A stretch of 46,309 nt of DNA from Rhodovulum sp. PH10 (GTDB lineage Bacteria > Pseudomonadota > Alphaproteobacteria > Rhizobiales > Xanthobacteraceae), in NCBI RefSeq assembly GCF_000293785.1, contig NZ_AKZI01000121.1:1-46309 (forward strand), written 5' to 3'. The position numbers and the translations under genes are program-made. This document shows positions 32,103 to 39,467 of the stretch, piece by piece. Every line of letters begins with the position of its first letter. The stretch's first letter is position 1. The notes beneath the pieces were generated by a model. The model made no database searches and was not told the origin of the DNA. It worked only from the letters and a program-made list of their open reading frames with translations.

Positions 32103-32981
32103 TCACCCCTCTCCGGTGGCGATCGGCAGGTCGCCGCGGCCGGCCCATTCGGTCCACGAGCCGTCATAGAGCGCGACCGGCGCCTTGCCGAGCGTGTCGA
32201 GTGCGATCCACAGCACCGCCGCGGAGACGCCCGAGCCGCAGCTCGTCAGCACCGGCTTGTCCAGATCCACCCCGCCGGCGGCGAAGGCGGCGGCGACCTT
32301 TTCGGGCGGCACCAGCAGGCCGTCCTCGACCAGCGCCGCGTGCGGCACGTTGAACGATCCCGGGATGTGGCCGGACGGCAGGCCGGGGCGGGGCTCCGGC
32401 GCCGCGCCGCGAAAGCGGTCGTTCGCCCGCGCATCGACCACCTGGGCGCTCCGCTCGGCGATCGTCTTCTGCACCCGCGCCACGTCGGCGACCGACCGGG
32501 CGACCAGATCGGCCGGCGTCGTCACCCGAAACGTCTTCGGCGGCCGCGTCACGGATCCGGCCTCCACCGGCCGCCCCTCGGCGACCCAGCGGGGAAAGCC
32601 GCCCTCCAGCACGAACACCTTCTCCGCACCGAACAAACGAAACGTCCACCACACGCGCGGCGCCGAGAACAGGCCGAGCCCGTCATAGACGACGATGGTG
32701 TCGGTCTCCGAAATCCCCATCTCGCCGACCTGGGCGGCGAACTGCTCGGCCGAGGGCAGCATGTGCGGCAGCGTCGTCGTCTTGTCGGCGACCCGCTCGA
32801 TGTCGAACCGCAGCGCGCCCGGGATGTGGGAGGCGAGATACTCGGCGTCGGCATCGCGGTTCTGGGTCGACAGGTAGTACGAGGCGTCGAGCACCACGAG
32901 GTCCGGCGATCCGAGCTTTTCGGCGAGCCATTCGGTGGTGACGAACGGACGGTACGGCGACGGAAACGGGGATGCGGGCAT
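32103..32981 (-). CDS. sseA: 3-mercaptopyruvate sulfurtransferase
   Basis: A 292-residue tandem rhodanese. The N-terminal domain (LVVLDASYYLST, YLASHIPGALRFDIE) is non-catalytic and the C-terminal domain carries the active-site loop TSCGSGVSAAVL with catalytic Cys248; CGSGVS(T)A is the mercaptopyruvate type rather than the thiosulfate type. GGFPRWVAEGRPVE links the domains. Start ATG 32981 has AGGA on the minus strand. Cytoplasmic; it transfers sulfur from 3-mercaptopyruvate to thiols or cyanide. Confidence 0.93.
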   Translation of the reverse strand: MPASPFPSPYRPFVTTEWLAEKLGSPDLVVLDASYYLSTQNRDADAEYLASHIPGALRFDIERVADKTTTLPHMLPSAEQFAAQVGEMGISETDTIVVYDGLGLFSAPRVWWTFRLFGAEKVFVLEGGFPRWVAEGRPVEAGSVTRPPKTFRVTTPADLVARSVADVARVQKTIAERSAQVVDARANDRFRGAAPEPRPGLPSGHIPGSFNVPHAALVEDGLLVPPEKVAAAFAAGGVDLDKPVLTSCGSGVSAAVLWIALDTLGKAPVALYDGSWTEWAGRGDLPIATGEG

Positions 32982-33177
32982 TGGCGGGATCCTGCACTCG
33001 GAGGGGTTTTCTTGGTAGTCGCTTTCGGTGAGGGCGTCGAGCAGGACACGTCGAGCCGAGAGACGTCGGGGGCGGCAGGAGGGGGCCGACAGGCGGGGGT
33101 GGAATCGGCTATCGAAGGATCGTTTTGTCCTCCGGGACGTTTCCGATCGTTCATTTCGTTCGAGCAAGGAGATCGTC

Positions 33178-33330
33178 ATGGTCGTCACGACCGCTCATAT
33201 CGCCCCGCTGGTCGCGCTCATCGCCGGCATTCTCATCCTGATCGCGCCGCGGCTCCTCAATTACGTCGTCGCCATTTACCTGATCGTGGTCGGCGTCCTC
33301 GGGCTGAACGCTCTGTATCACTTCTGGTGA
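33178..33330 (+). CDS. DUF3096 family small membrane protein
   Basis: A 50-residue protein with an excellent ribosome site (AAGGAG 8 bases before ATG 33178). Nearly the whole chain is two membrane helices (IAPLVALIAGILILIAPRLL and NYVVAIYLIVVGVLGLNALY), as in the DUF3096 family of about 50 residues. The function of the family is unknown. Its 3' end overlaps the photolyase 3' end by 13 bases on the opposite strand. Confidence 0.85.
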   Translation: MVVTTAHIAPLVALIAGILILIAPRLLNYVVAIYLIVVGVLGLNALYHFW

Positions 33331-34799
33331 GGCCGGCGGCTGCGGGCGAGCGCGTCCAGCGCCCGCTCGCGCCCCGCCTCGAGATCGACCACCGGCGCCG
33401 GATAGGTTTTCCCGAGCGTCACGCCCGCCGCGGCGAGATCGAGCGGTCTCGCCGCGAACGGCGCGTGAACGGCGGGCGCCGGCAGCGACCGAAGCGCCGG
33501 CACGAACTGACGGACATAGTCGCCCGCGGGATCGAATTTCCGGCCCTGCAGGACCGGGTTGAAGATGCGGAAATAGGGCGCGGCATCGGCGCCCGAGCCC
33601 GCCACCCATTGCCAGCTCGCCGGGTTGCTGGCGGCATCGGCATCGACCAGCGTGTCCTGGAACCACCGCTCTCCCGCCCGCCAGTCGGTGAGCAGGTGTT
33701 TTACCAGGAACGAGGCGGCGACCATCCGCACCCGGTTGTGCATCCAGCCGGTGGTCCAGAGTTCGCGCATCCCGGCGTCGACGATCGGATAGCCCGTCTC
33801 GCCCCGCTGCCAGGCCGACAGCGCCGCCGGGTCGTCCCGCCACGGGAAGGCGTCGAATTTTTCCTGGATGTTCGCGGTGGCGATGTCCGGATGGGCGGCG
33901 AGCAGGTGCCAGGAAAATTCCCGCCACACCAGCTCGGCGACGAACTTGTCCACGTCGGTGTCGCTCGGGCGGCGGCCGGGCGGTGCCTCGCGGGCGAGTG
34001 CGGCGGCGGAAAACACCTGGAAGGGGGAGAGCTCGCCGAACCGCAGCCGGGGCGACAGCCGCGACGTGTGGGGCAGGTCCGGGCGGTCGCGCTTGTCCGC
34101 ATAGCCGGCGAGGCCGTCCTCGACGAACTCCGAAAGCCGCGCTTGCGCCGCCGCCTCGCCGCGCGTCCAGGTTTCCCGTAAGCCCCCGGCCCAATCCGGC
34201 CTTTGCGGCTCGAGCGCCCAGTCGTCGAGCGCATCCGAGGCAAGTCCCTCTACGCCCTGCATCGGTCCGGGCGCCGGCAGCGGCGCCCTGGGGGACGGCC
34301 CGGCGAGCACCGCGCGCAGGAACGGCGTGAACACCGCGAACGGTTTTCCGCTCTTGGTCCGTAACGCTTCGGGCTCGGCGAGCAGCGACGCCTGAAACGT
34401 CTCGACCGCGACGCCCTGCCGGGCGAGCGCCGCCTCCACCGTCCGGTCGATGGTCGCCGCCGCCGGCTCGTAGCGTCGGTTCCAAGCCACGGTCGTCGCG
34501 CCGGCCGCCGCCGCCACCTCGGGCACCACCGTCGCCGCACCCCCCCGCCGCAGCACCAGCGTCACCCCGCGCTGCGCCAACCCCTCCCCGAGCGCCCGCA
34601 AGGATCCCGCGAGCCACCAGCGCGCCGCCCCGCCGAGCGGGCGCAGGCCGGGGCTCTCCTCGTCCAGCACGAACAGCGCGGCGACCGGCAAACCCTTTCG
34701 CGCGGCGGAATCGAGCGCCGGGTGGTCGGCGACGCGCAGGTCGTCGCGGAACCACACCAGCACGGCGGGCGGGTTTTTCGACGTGTCGGGGCTGGTCAT
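33318..34799 (-). CDS. phrB: Deoxyribodipyrimidine photo-lyase
   Basis: A 493-residue class I photolyase repairing cyclobutane pyrimidine dimers with blue light. The N-terminal antenna domain begins VLVWFRDDLRVADHPAL. The FAD domain has TSRLSPRLRFGELSPFQVF, ELVWREFSWHLLAAHP, GETGYPIVDAGMRELWTTGW, MHNRVRMVAASFLVKHLLTD and NPASWQWVAGSGADAAPYFR with the Trp residues used for electron transfer. Start ATG 34799 gives MTSPDTSKN; the frame continues upstream to 34967 without similarity. It converges on the DUF3096 gene with overlapping ends. Confidence 0.95.
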   Translation of the reverse strand: MTSPDTSKNPPAVLVWFRDDLRVADHPALDSAARKGLPVAALFVLDEESPGLRPLGGAARWWLAGSLRALGEGLAQRGVTLVLRRGGAATVVPEVAAAAGATTVAWNRRYEPAAATIDRTVEAALARQGVAVETFQASLLAEPEALRTKSGKPFAVFTPFLRAVLAGPSPRAPLPAPGPMQGVEGLASDALDDWALEPQRPDWAGGLRETWTRGEAAAQARLSEFVEDGLAGYADKRDRPDLPHTSRLSPRLRFGELSPFQVFSAAALAREAPPGRRPSDTDVDKFVAELVWREFSWHLLAAHPDIATANIQEKFDAFPWRDDPAALSAWQRGETGYPIVDAGMRELWTTGWMHNRVRMVAASFLVKHLLTDWRAGERWFQDTLVDADAASNPASWQWVAGSGADAAPYFRIFNPVLQGRKFDPAGDYVRQFVPALRSLPAPAVHAPFAARPLDLAAAGVTLGKTYPAPVVDLEAGRERALDALARSRRPHQK

Positions 34800-35025
34800 C
34801 GGGCTCCGGGGGTGGGGGCGTCGGCCGGCCCCTCGTCCGGACTGCCGGACGCACGGCCGATGCGCGGCATTTTCGGCGAAAGCGGTGGGTTTCGGCAACC
34901 GGCGCGTAACCGTGCGGGCGAAGGGGGGTGGATCGGTCGCGACCTTCAGGAGTTGTTGGGAGCCCACCCGTTAGCGAAGGAGGTCTGCGACCGCGGCAAA
35001 CGCGGTCGCCGCCGAGTTTCGGACC

Positions 35026-36252
35026 ATGGCCATCGACGTCAACACGCTCTTCCTGGTCACCATCTATGTCGAGGCGATCCTCGGCCTGCTGCTCCTGTTC
35101 GTCTGGTTCCAGAACCCGGCGATCGAGGCGGTGGCGTGGTGGGCCGGCGCGCATCTCCTGCGGGCGGGCTCGATCACGCTGTTCGGCATGTACGGCAGCT
35201 GGCCGACGGAGATCACCATCGATCTCGCCAACGCGGTGCTGTTGACCTCGTTCGCGGTGACCTGGACCGGCGCCCGGGTGTTCGACGGGCGCCGGCCGAT
35301 GCCGCTCGTGATGATCGCCGGCGCGGTGCTGTGGCTCGGCGCCAGCCACGTCCGGTTCGAGTGGGAGACGATGGAGCTGCGCGCGCTGGTGAGCGCGGGC
35401 ATCATCGCCGGCTACACCTGGGCGACCGCCGCCGAGTTCTGGCGCGGCCGCGCCGAGCCCTTGGTGTCGCGGCTGCCGGCGACCTTCCTCCTGTTCGCGC
35501 ACGGCGCGCTGTTTCTGCTGCGCACGCCCTTGAGCGTGCTGCTGCCGTGGTCGCCGTCGAACCAGATGTTCGGCAGCGTGTGGCTGACCGTTCTCAGCTC
35601 CGAGGCGCTGCTGTTCTCGATCTCGATCGCCTTCATCCTGCTGGCGATGGCCAAGGAGCGCACCGAGTTCCGCCACCGCACCGCCTCGATGGTCGATCTC
35701 CTCACCGGCATCACCAACCGGCGCGGCTTCCTCGTCGAATGCGACCGCATCGCCAAGCGGCAGGTGGAGGCGCCGCGGCCGACCGCCGTGCTGCTCGCCG
35801 ACCTCGACGCCTTCAAGTCGATCAACGACCGGTTCGGCCATGCGGTCGGCGACCGCGTGCTGAAGATCTTCGCCGAGAGCGCCCAGCGGGCGGTGCGGCC
35901 GGGCGACGTGGTCGGCCGGATCGGCGGCGAGGAGTTCGCGGTGGTGCTGCACGACGTGCCGCGCGACGGCGCGATCGCCATCGCCGAGACCATCCGCACG
36001 TCGTTCGCCGAGATGGCGAGCGTGGTCGACGGCTGGCCGGTGCAGGCGACGGTGAGCATCGGCATGGTGTTTTCCCACGACGCCGTGCTGGACCTCTCGA
36101 TGCTGCAGCACCAGGCCGATCAGGCGCTCTACCGGGCCAAGGAGCGCGGCCGCAACCGCGTCGAGGTCGCGCCGGGCGGCCGCCGCGTGAACGTCGACGC
36201 TGCGCTCTTGCCGCGCCACCCGACCATCCGGCTCGGGATCGACGCCGCCTGA
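35026..36252 (+). CDS. Membrane-bound diguanylate cyclase (GGDEF)
   Basis: A 408-residue protein with six or so N-terminal membrane segments (residues about 7-215) and a C-terminal GGDEF domain (about 225-385). The catalytic loop is GGEEF (residues 300-304) and the inhibitory I-site RPGD (291-294) is kept, so feedback control by c-di-GMP is expected. MVDLLTGITNRRGFLVE and LLADLDAFKSINDRFGH are the usual start and metal-binding segments. No EAL domain. The membrane part may sense an unknown signal. ATG 35026 is preceded by CGGA; a GAAGGAGG lies further upstream near 34977. Confidence 0.92.
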   Translation: MAIDVNTLFLVTIYVEAILGLLLLFVWFQNPAIEAVAWWAGAHLLRAGSITLFGMYGSWPTEITIDLANAVLLTSFAVTWTGARVFDGRRPMPLVMIAGAVLWLGASHVRFEWETMELRALVSAGIIAGYTWATAAEFWRGRAEPLVSRLPATFLLFAHGALFLLRTPLSVLLPWSPSNQMFGSVWLTVLSSEALLFSISIAFILLAMAKERTEFRHRTASMVDLLTGITNRRGFLVECDRIAKRQVEAPRPTAVLLADLDAFKSINDRFGHAVGDRVLKIFAESAQRAVRPGDVVGRIGGEEFAVVLHDVPRDGAIAIAETIRTSFAEMASVVDGWPVQATVSIGMVFSHDAVLDLSMLQHQADQALYRAKERGRNRVEVAPGGRRVNVDAALLPRHPTIRLGIDAA

Positions 36253-36256
36253 GCCC

Positions 36257-36291
36257 GACACGGGACATGGGATACGCGACATGGGACACGG
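36257..36291. repeat. Five 7-bp tandem units before thiL
   Basis: GACACGG, GACATGG, GATACGC, GACATGG, GACACGG, followed by GACC. The array begins 5 bases after the diguanylate cyclase stop and ends 82 bases before the thiL start. Confidence 0.7.
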
Positions 36292-36373
36292 GACCGGGGC
36301 GCGCCGGGCCGGGCGAAGGCTGCTATAGGGACGCCTGCCACAGGGACGGCGGGACGACTCGAAGGACGACCAC

Positions 36374-37405
36374 ATGAGCGGAGCAGGGCAGCCGGATCCG
36401 GGTTCGCCGTCGGGATCGGCATCGGGCGAGGACCGGCTGATCGCGAGGCACTTCGCGCCGCTCGCAAAACATCCCGGCGCGCTCGGGCTCGCCGACGACG
36501 CCGCGCTGCTGACGCCGCCCAAAGGCCACGAGCTGGTGCTCAAGGCCGACGCCATCGTCGAGCGCATGCACTATCTGCCCGACGATCCGCCCGCCACCGT
36601 CGCCCGCAAGGCGCTGCGCATCAACCTCTCCGACCTCGCCGCCAAGGGGGCGGCGCCGCTCGGCTTCCTGCTTTCGCTCGCGCTCCCGAAGGGGTTTTCG
36701 GACGACTGGCTCGCCGCCTTCTCGCAGGCGCTCGGCGAGGATGCCGAGGCCTATCGATGCCCGCTGCTCGGCGGCGACACGGTCGGCTCGCCGGGGCCGG
36801 TGATGGTGTCGATCGCGGCGTTCGGCTCGGTGCCCGCCGGGACGATGGCGAAGCGCAGCGGGGCGAAGCCCGGCGACCGCATCGTCGTCACCGGCACGAT
36901 CGGCGACGCCGCGCTCGGCCTTCTGGTGCGGCAGGATGTTTCGATCGCCGAGCGGTGGGGGCTCGACGCGGCGCTGCGCGACCATCTGGTCGAGCGATAC
37001 CGGGTGCCGCAGCCGCGCACCGCCGCAGCGGACGCCGTGCGGACGCACGCCACCGGCAGCATGGACGTGTCGGACGGCCTGGTCGGCGACCTGGCAAAGC
37101 TCTGTGCCGCCTCGGGCGTCGGCGCGACCCTCGACGCGGTGAGCGTCCCGTTGTCGCCCGCCGCGGCGCGGGTGATCGCGGCGGAGCCGGAAAAGCTCGC
37201 CACCGTGCTGACCGGCGGCGACGACTTCGAGATTCTCACGACCGTCGCTCCGCAAAACCTCGCGGACTACCTCGCCGCGGCGGCGGCGGCGGGCGTCACG
37301 GCGACCGAGATCGGCGAAATCCTGCCCGATCCGGCGCCGCTCGCGGTGATCGGCCCGGACGGCGGCCGCATGCGGTTTCCCCGCGAAAGCTTCAGTCACT
37401 TCTGA
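36374..37405 (+). CDS. thiL: Thiamine-monophosphate kinase
   Basis: A 343-residue enzyme that phosphorylates thiamine monophosphate to the diphosphate cofactor. The AIR-synthase-like fold shows [21 protein letters not shown], then [38 protein letters not shown] and [15 protein letters not shown], the Asp-rich metal and ATP sites. [11 protein letters not shown] and [13 protein letters not shown] are typical. There is no thiamine diphosphate riboswitch signature before it, only the heptamer array. Its last 14 bases overlap the end of metA on the other strand. Confidence 0.93.
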   Translation: MSGAGQPDPGSPSGSASGEDRLIARHFAPLAKHPGALGLADDAALLTPPKGHELVLKADAIVERMHYLPDDPPATVARKALRINLSDLAAKGAAPLGFLLSLALPKGFSDDWLAAFSQALGEDAEAYRCPLLGGDTVGSPGPVMVSIAAFGSVPAGTMAKRSGAKPGDRIVVTGTIGDAALGLLVRQDVSIAERWGLDAALRDHLVERYRVPQPRTAAADAVRTHATGSMDVSDGLVGDLAKLCAASGVGATLDAVSVPLSPAAARVIAAEPEKLATVLTGGDDFEILTTVAPQNLADYLAAAAAAGVTATEIGEILPDPAPLAVIGPDGGRMRFPRESFSHF

Positions 37406-38348
37406 CCGTGGCGTCCTGCCCGATCGTCGCGTCCTGCCCGATCGTCGCCACGTCGAACGGCGTGGTGCGGTAGATCTCGGCGATCCAGTTGGCGAACAGC
37501 AGGTGCGCGTGGCTGCGCCAGCGGTTCTCCGGCGGTCGCGACGGGTCGTCGTCCGGAAAATAGTTCTTCGGAATGGCGATGGTCTTTCCGGCGGCGACGT
37601 CGCGGGTGTACTCGGCGGCGAGCGTCGCCGTCTCGTATTCGAGATGGTCGAACATGTGCAGCGTGCGGTTTTCCGGGTCGTCGACCAGGCACAGCCCGGT
37701 CTCCTCGCCCTCGGCGAGCACCGACAGGCCGCGGCCCGCCGGGATGTCGGCGCTCAGCATCGAGGTGCGCCGCGACACCGGGGTCGGGAAGCGGTCGGAG
37801 AAGCCGCGCAGATAGGGCGAGGTCGGCACCAGCACGCGGTGGCGAAACACCCCGAACGCCTTTTGCGGCAGCGTGTGCTTCGGCATGCCGTGGAAGTGGT
37901 GGACCGCCGCCTGCGCCGCCCAGCAGATCGTCAGGCAGCGATGCACGTGGGTGCGGGTCCAGTCGAAGATGTCGGTCAGCTCGTCCCAATAGGTGATGCT
38001 GTCGAACGGCAACAGCTCGACCGGCGCGCCGGTGACGATGAAGCCGTCGAACTTCTCGGTCTTCACGTCGCTCCACGGGCGGTAGAAGGTCGCCATGTGG
38101 TCGGCGGCGGTGTGGCGCGACACGTGGTCGGTGATCCGCACCAGCGTCAGTTCGACCTGCAGGGGGGTGGCGCCGATCAGCCGGGCGAACTGCGTCTCGG
38201 TGCGGATCTTGTCCGGCATCAGGTTGAGCAGGCCGATGCGCAGCGGACGGATGTCCTGCCGGATCGCGTCCGTCTCGTTCATGACGGTGACGCCTTCCGC
38301 CTCCAGCGTGCGGCGGGCGGGCAGGCCATCGGGGATTTTTATCGGCAT
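37392..38348 (-). CDS. metA: Homoserine O-acyltransferase (MetA family)
   Basis: A 318-residue MetA-family enzyme that acylates homoserine at the start of methionine synthesis. The start [20 protein letters not shown] is the usual N-terminus. The catalytic Cys is in [16 protein letters not shown] and the His-Glu pair in [29 protein letters not shown] and [20 protein letters not shown] are conserved. Acetyl- or succinyl-CoA as donor cannot be settled by eye. The C-terminus carries an odd tail with IGQDAT twice, from an 18-bp duplication (37411-37446), and its stop lies inside thiL. A structured leader may precede it. Confidence 0.92.
   Translation of the reverse strand: MPIKIPDGLPARRTLEAEGVTVMNETDAIRQDIRPLRIGLLNLMPDKIRTETQFARLIGATPLQVELTLVRITDHVSRHTAADHMATFYRPWSDVKTEKFDGFIVTGAPVELLPFDSITYWDELTDIFDWTRTHVHRCLTICWAAQAAVHHFHGMPKHTLPQKAFGVFRHRVLVPTSPYLRGFSDRFPTPVSRRTSMLSADIPAGRGLSVLAEGEETGLCLVDDPENRTLHMFDHLEYETATLAAEYTRDVAAGKTIAIPKNYFPDDDPSRPPENRWRSHAHLLFANWIAEIYRTTPFDVATIGQDATIGQDATVRSD
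37411..37446. repeat. Two exact 18-bp tandem units in the metA 3' end
   Basis: GCGTCCTGCCCGATCGTC at 37411-37428 and 37429-37446. In the metA frame it adds one copy of IGQDAT. Confidence 0.9.
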
Positions 38349-38385
38349 TTGGGGGTCGTCCGTCCTCTGGCTCGGGGCGGACGCG

Positions 38386-38456
38386 GGTGGCGTGATCCGT
38401 TTGGTTGCCGGCTCGGCCACATCCTCCCCGGTCGATCGGACCCTGGGAGTGCCACC
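38386..38456 (-). ncRNA. Candidate structured leader RNA of metA
   Basis: In the RNA sense, GGTGGC (38456-38451) can pair with GCCACC (38391-38386) to close a fold 38 bases before the metA ATG. Inside, CTCCC-(agg)-GGTC ... GACC-GGGGAG forms a stable hairpin (38449-38424), followed by a 32-base stretch with GCCGAGCCGGCAACC and GATCAC. It is not the SAM-II pattern I know from alphaproteobacterial metA genes. A riboswitch or attenuator is possible; the evidence is base pairing only. Confidence 0.35.
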
Positions 38457-38543
38457 TTGCCCGGAACGGCAGGTTGGCGTTGGGCGTCGCCCCAACTCTC
38501 GATGCGGGATCGATTTTAGGGGGTGCCGTCGCCGAGGGCAAGA

Positions 38544-39467
38544 TCAGTGGTTCTGCGCCTCCGTCCGGTCCGGCGCGCCCTGCGGCGCGTGGGCGCCCTG
38601 CGGGGCGTGGGCGTCGTGTGGGGCGCGAGCGTCGTGCGGGGCGCGAGGGTCCTGTGGGGCGTGAGCGTCCTGGCCGTCCGCGTCGGCGGGCGGGCGGTCG
38701 GCGCCGGCCTCGGCCACCACCACGGTGACCTCGGGCAGGGCGCGGAACGGACGGAGCTGCTCGGGGGTCGCCTCGGCGTCGGTCACCAGCGTCCAGGGGC
38801 GGCCGAGCGGCAGCCAGGCCGGCTGGTGGGCGCTGCCGAGCTTGCTCGCATCGACCAGCAGGAACACGTGCGCCGCCTGCTGCACCATCCAGTCCTTCAG
38901 CGCGATCTGCTCCTGCGTCGCCTCGCACAGGCCGCGGCCGGCGACCACGCCGTCGGCGCCGAGAAACAGCTTGTCGACGGTGATCCGCCGCATCATCAGC
39001 TCGGCGAGCGGCCCGAACGTGCCCATGCTGATCGAGCGCAGCGTGCCGCCGAGCAGCGTCAGCTCGATCGTCTCGGAATGGGCGAACACCGGCACCAGGG
39101 CGAGATTGTTGGTGACGACGGTGAGCCTGCGGCTCTTCAGCCGCAGCCCGAGCGCCTCGACGGTCGAGCCGACGTCGAGCAGCACGCGGTCGCCATCGTC
39201 GACCATCGCCGCCGCGGCGCGGCCGATCGCCTGCTTGGCCTGGAGGTTGATGTGCTCGCGGCTCGCCAGCGCGTCCTCGACCGCCGGCCGCGACAGGATG
39301 GCGCCGCCATAGGTGCGGGTGACGGCGCCGGTCTCCGACAGCCGGTGCAGATCGCGGCGGATGGTCGAGAGAGACACGTCGAGCCGCTCGGCCAACACCT
39401 CGACATTCTCCTCGCCGGAGCGGATCAGGTCGAGAATCTGCTGCTGTCGCTCGCGTCGGCGGCGCAT
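38544..39467 (-). CDS. DeoR-family transcriptional regulator with repeat tail
   Basis: A 307-residue regulator. The helix-turn-helix (RRERQQQILDLIRSG, VEVLAERLDVSLSTIRRDLH, LSETGAVTRTYGGAI) is followed by a sugar-phosphate sensing domain (VLLDVGSTVEALGLRL, LTVVTNNLALVPVF, ELTLLGGTLR, KLFLGADGV). Family proteins are about 250 residues; the extra C-terminus is a degenerate hexapeptide array (HAPQ, RAPHDA units) encoded by five 18-bp repeats. Its ATG lies 43 bases inside the 3' end of the kinase-PdxA2 gene on the same strand, so it likely regulates that gene in response to its phosphorylated sugar acid. Confidence 0.9.
   Translation of the reverse strand: MRRRRERQQQILDLIRSGEENVEVLAERLDVSLSTIRRDLHRLSETGAVTRTYGGAILSRPAVEDALASREHINLQAKQAIGRAAAAMVDDGDRVLLDVGSTVEALGLRLKSRRLTVVTNNLALVPVFAHSETIELTLLGGTLRSISMGTFGPLAELMMRRITVDKLFLGADGVVAGRGLCEATQEQIALKDWMVQQAAHVFLLVDASKLGSAHQPAWLPLGRPWTLVTDAEATPEQLRPFRALPEVTVVVAEAGADRPPADADGQDAHAPQDPRAPHDARAPHDAHAPQGAHAPQGAPDRTEAQNH
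38575..38664. repeat. Five 18-bp tandem units in the deoR 3' end
   Basis: Units start at 38575, 38593, 38611, 38629 and 38647 (plus-strand pattern G(C/G)GYC(C/G)TG(Y)GGGGCG(T/C)G(G/A)); a weaker sixth follows. They keep frame and encode (R/H)AP(H/Q)(D/G)A. Confidence 0.85.

Noticed and set aside
36253-36373. Thiamine diphosphate riboswitch before thiL
   Set aside because: The CUGAGA and related core motifs are absent; only a heptamer array is present.
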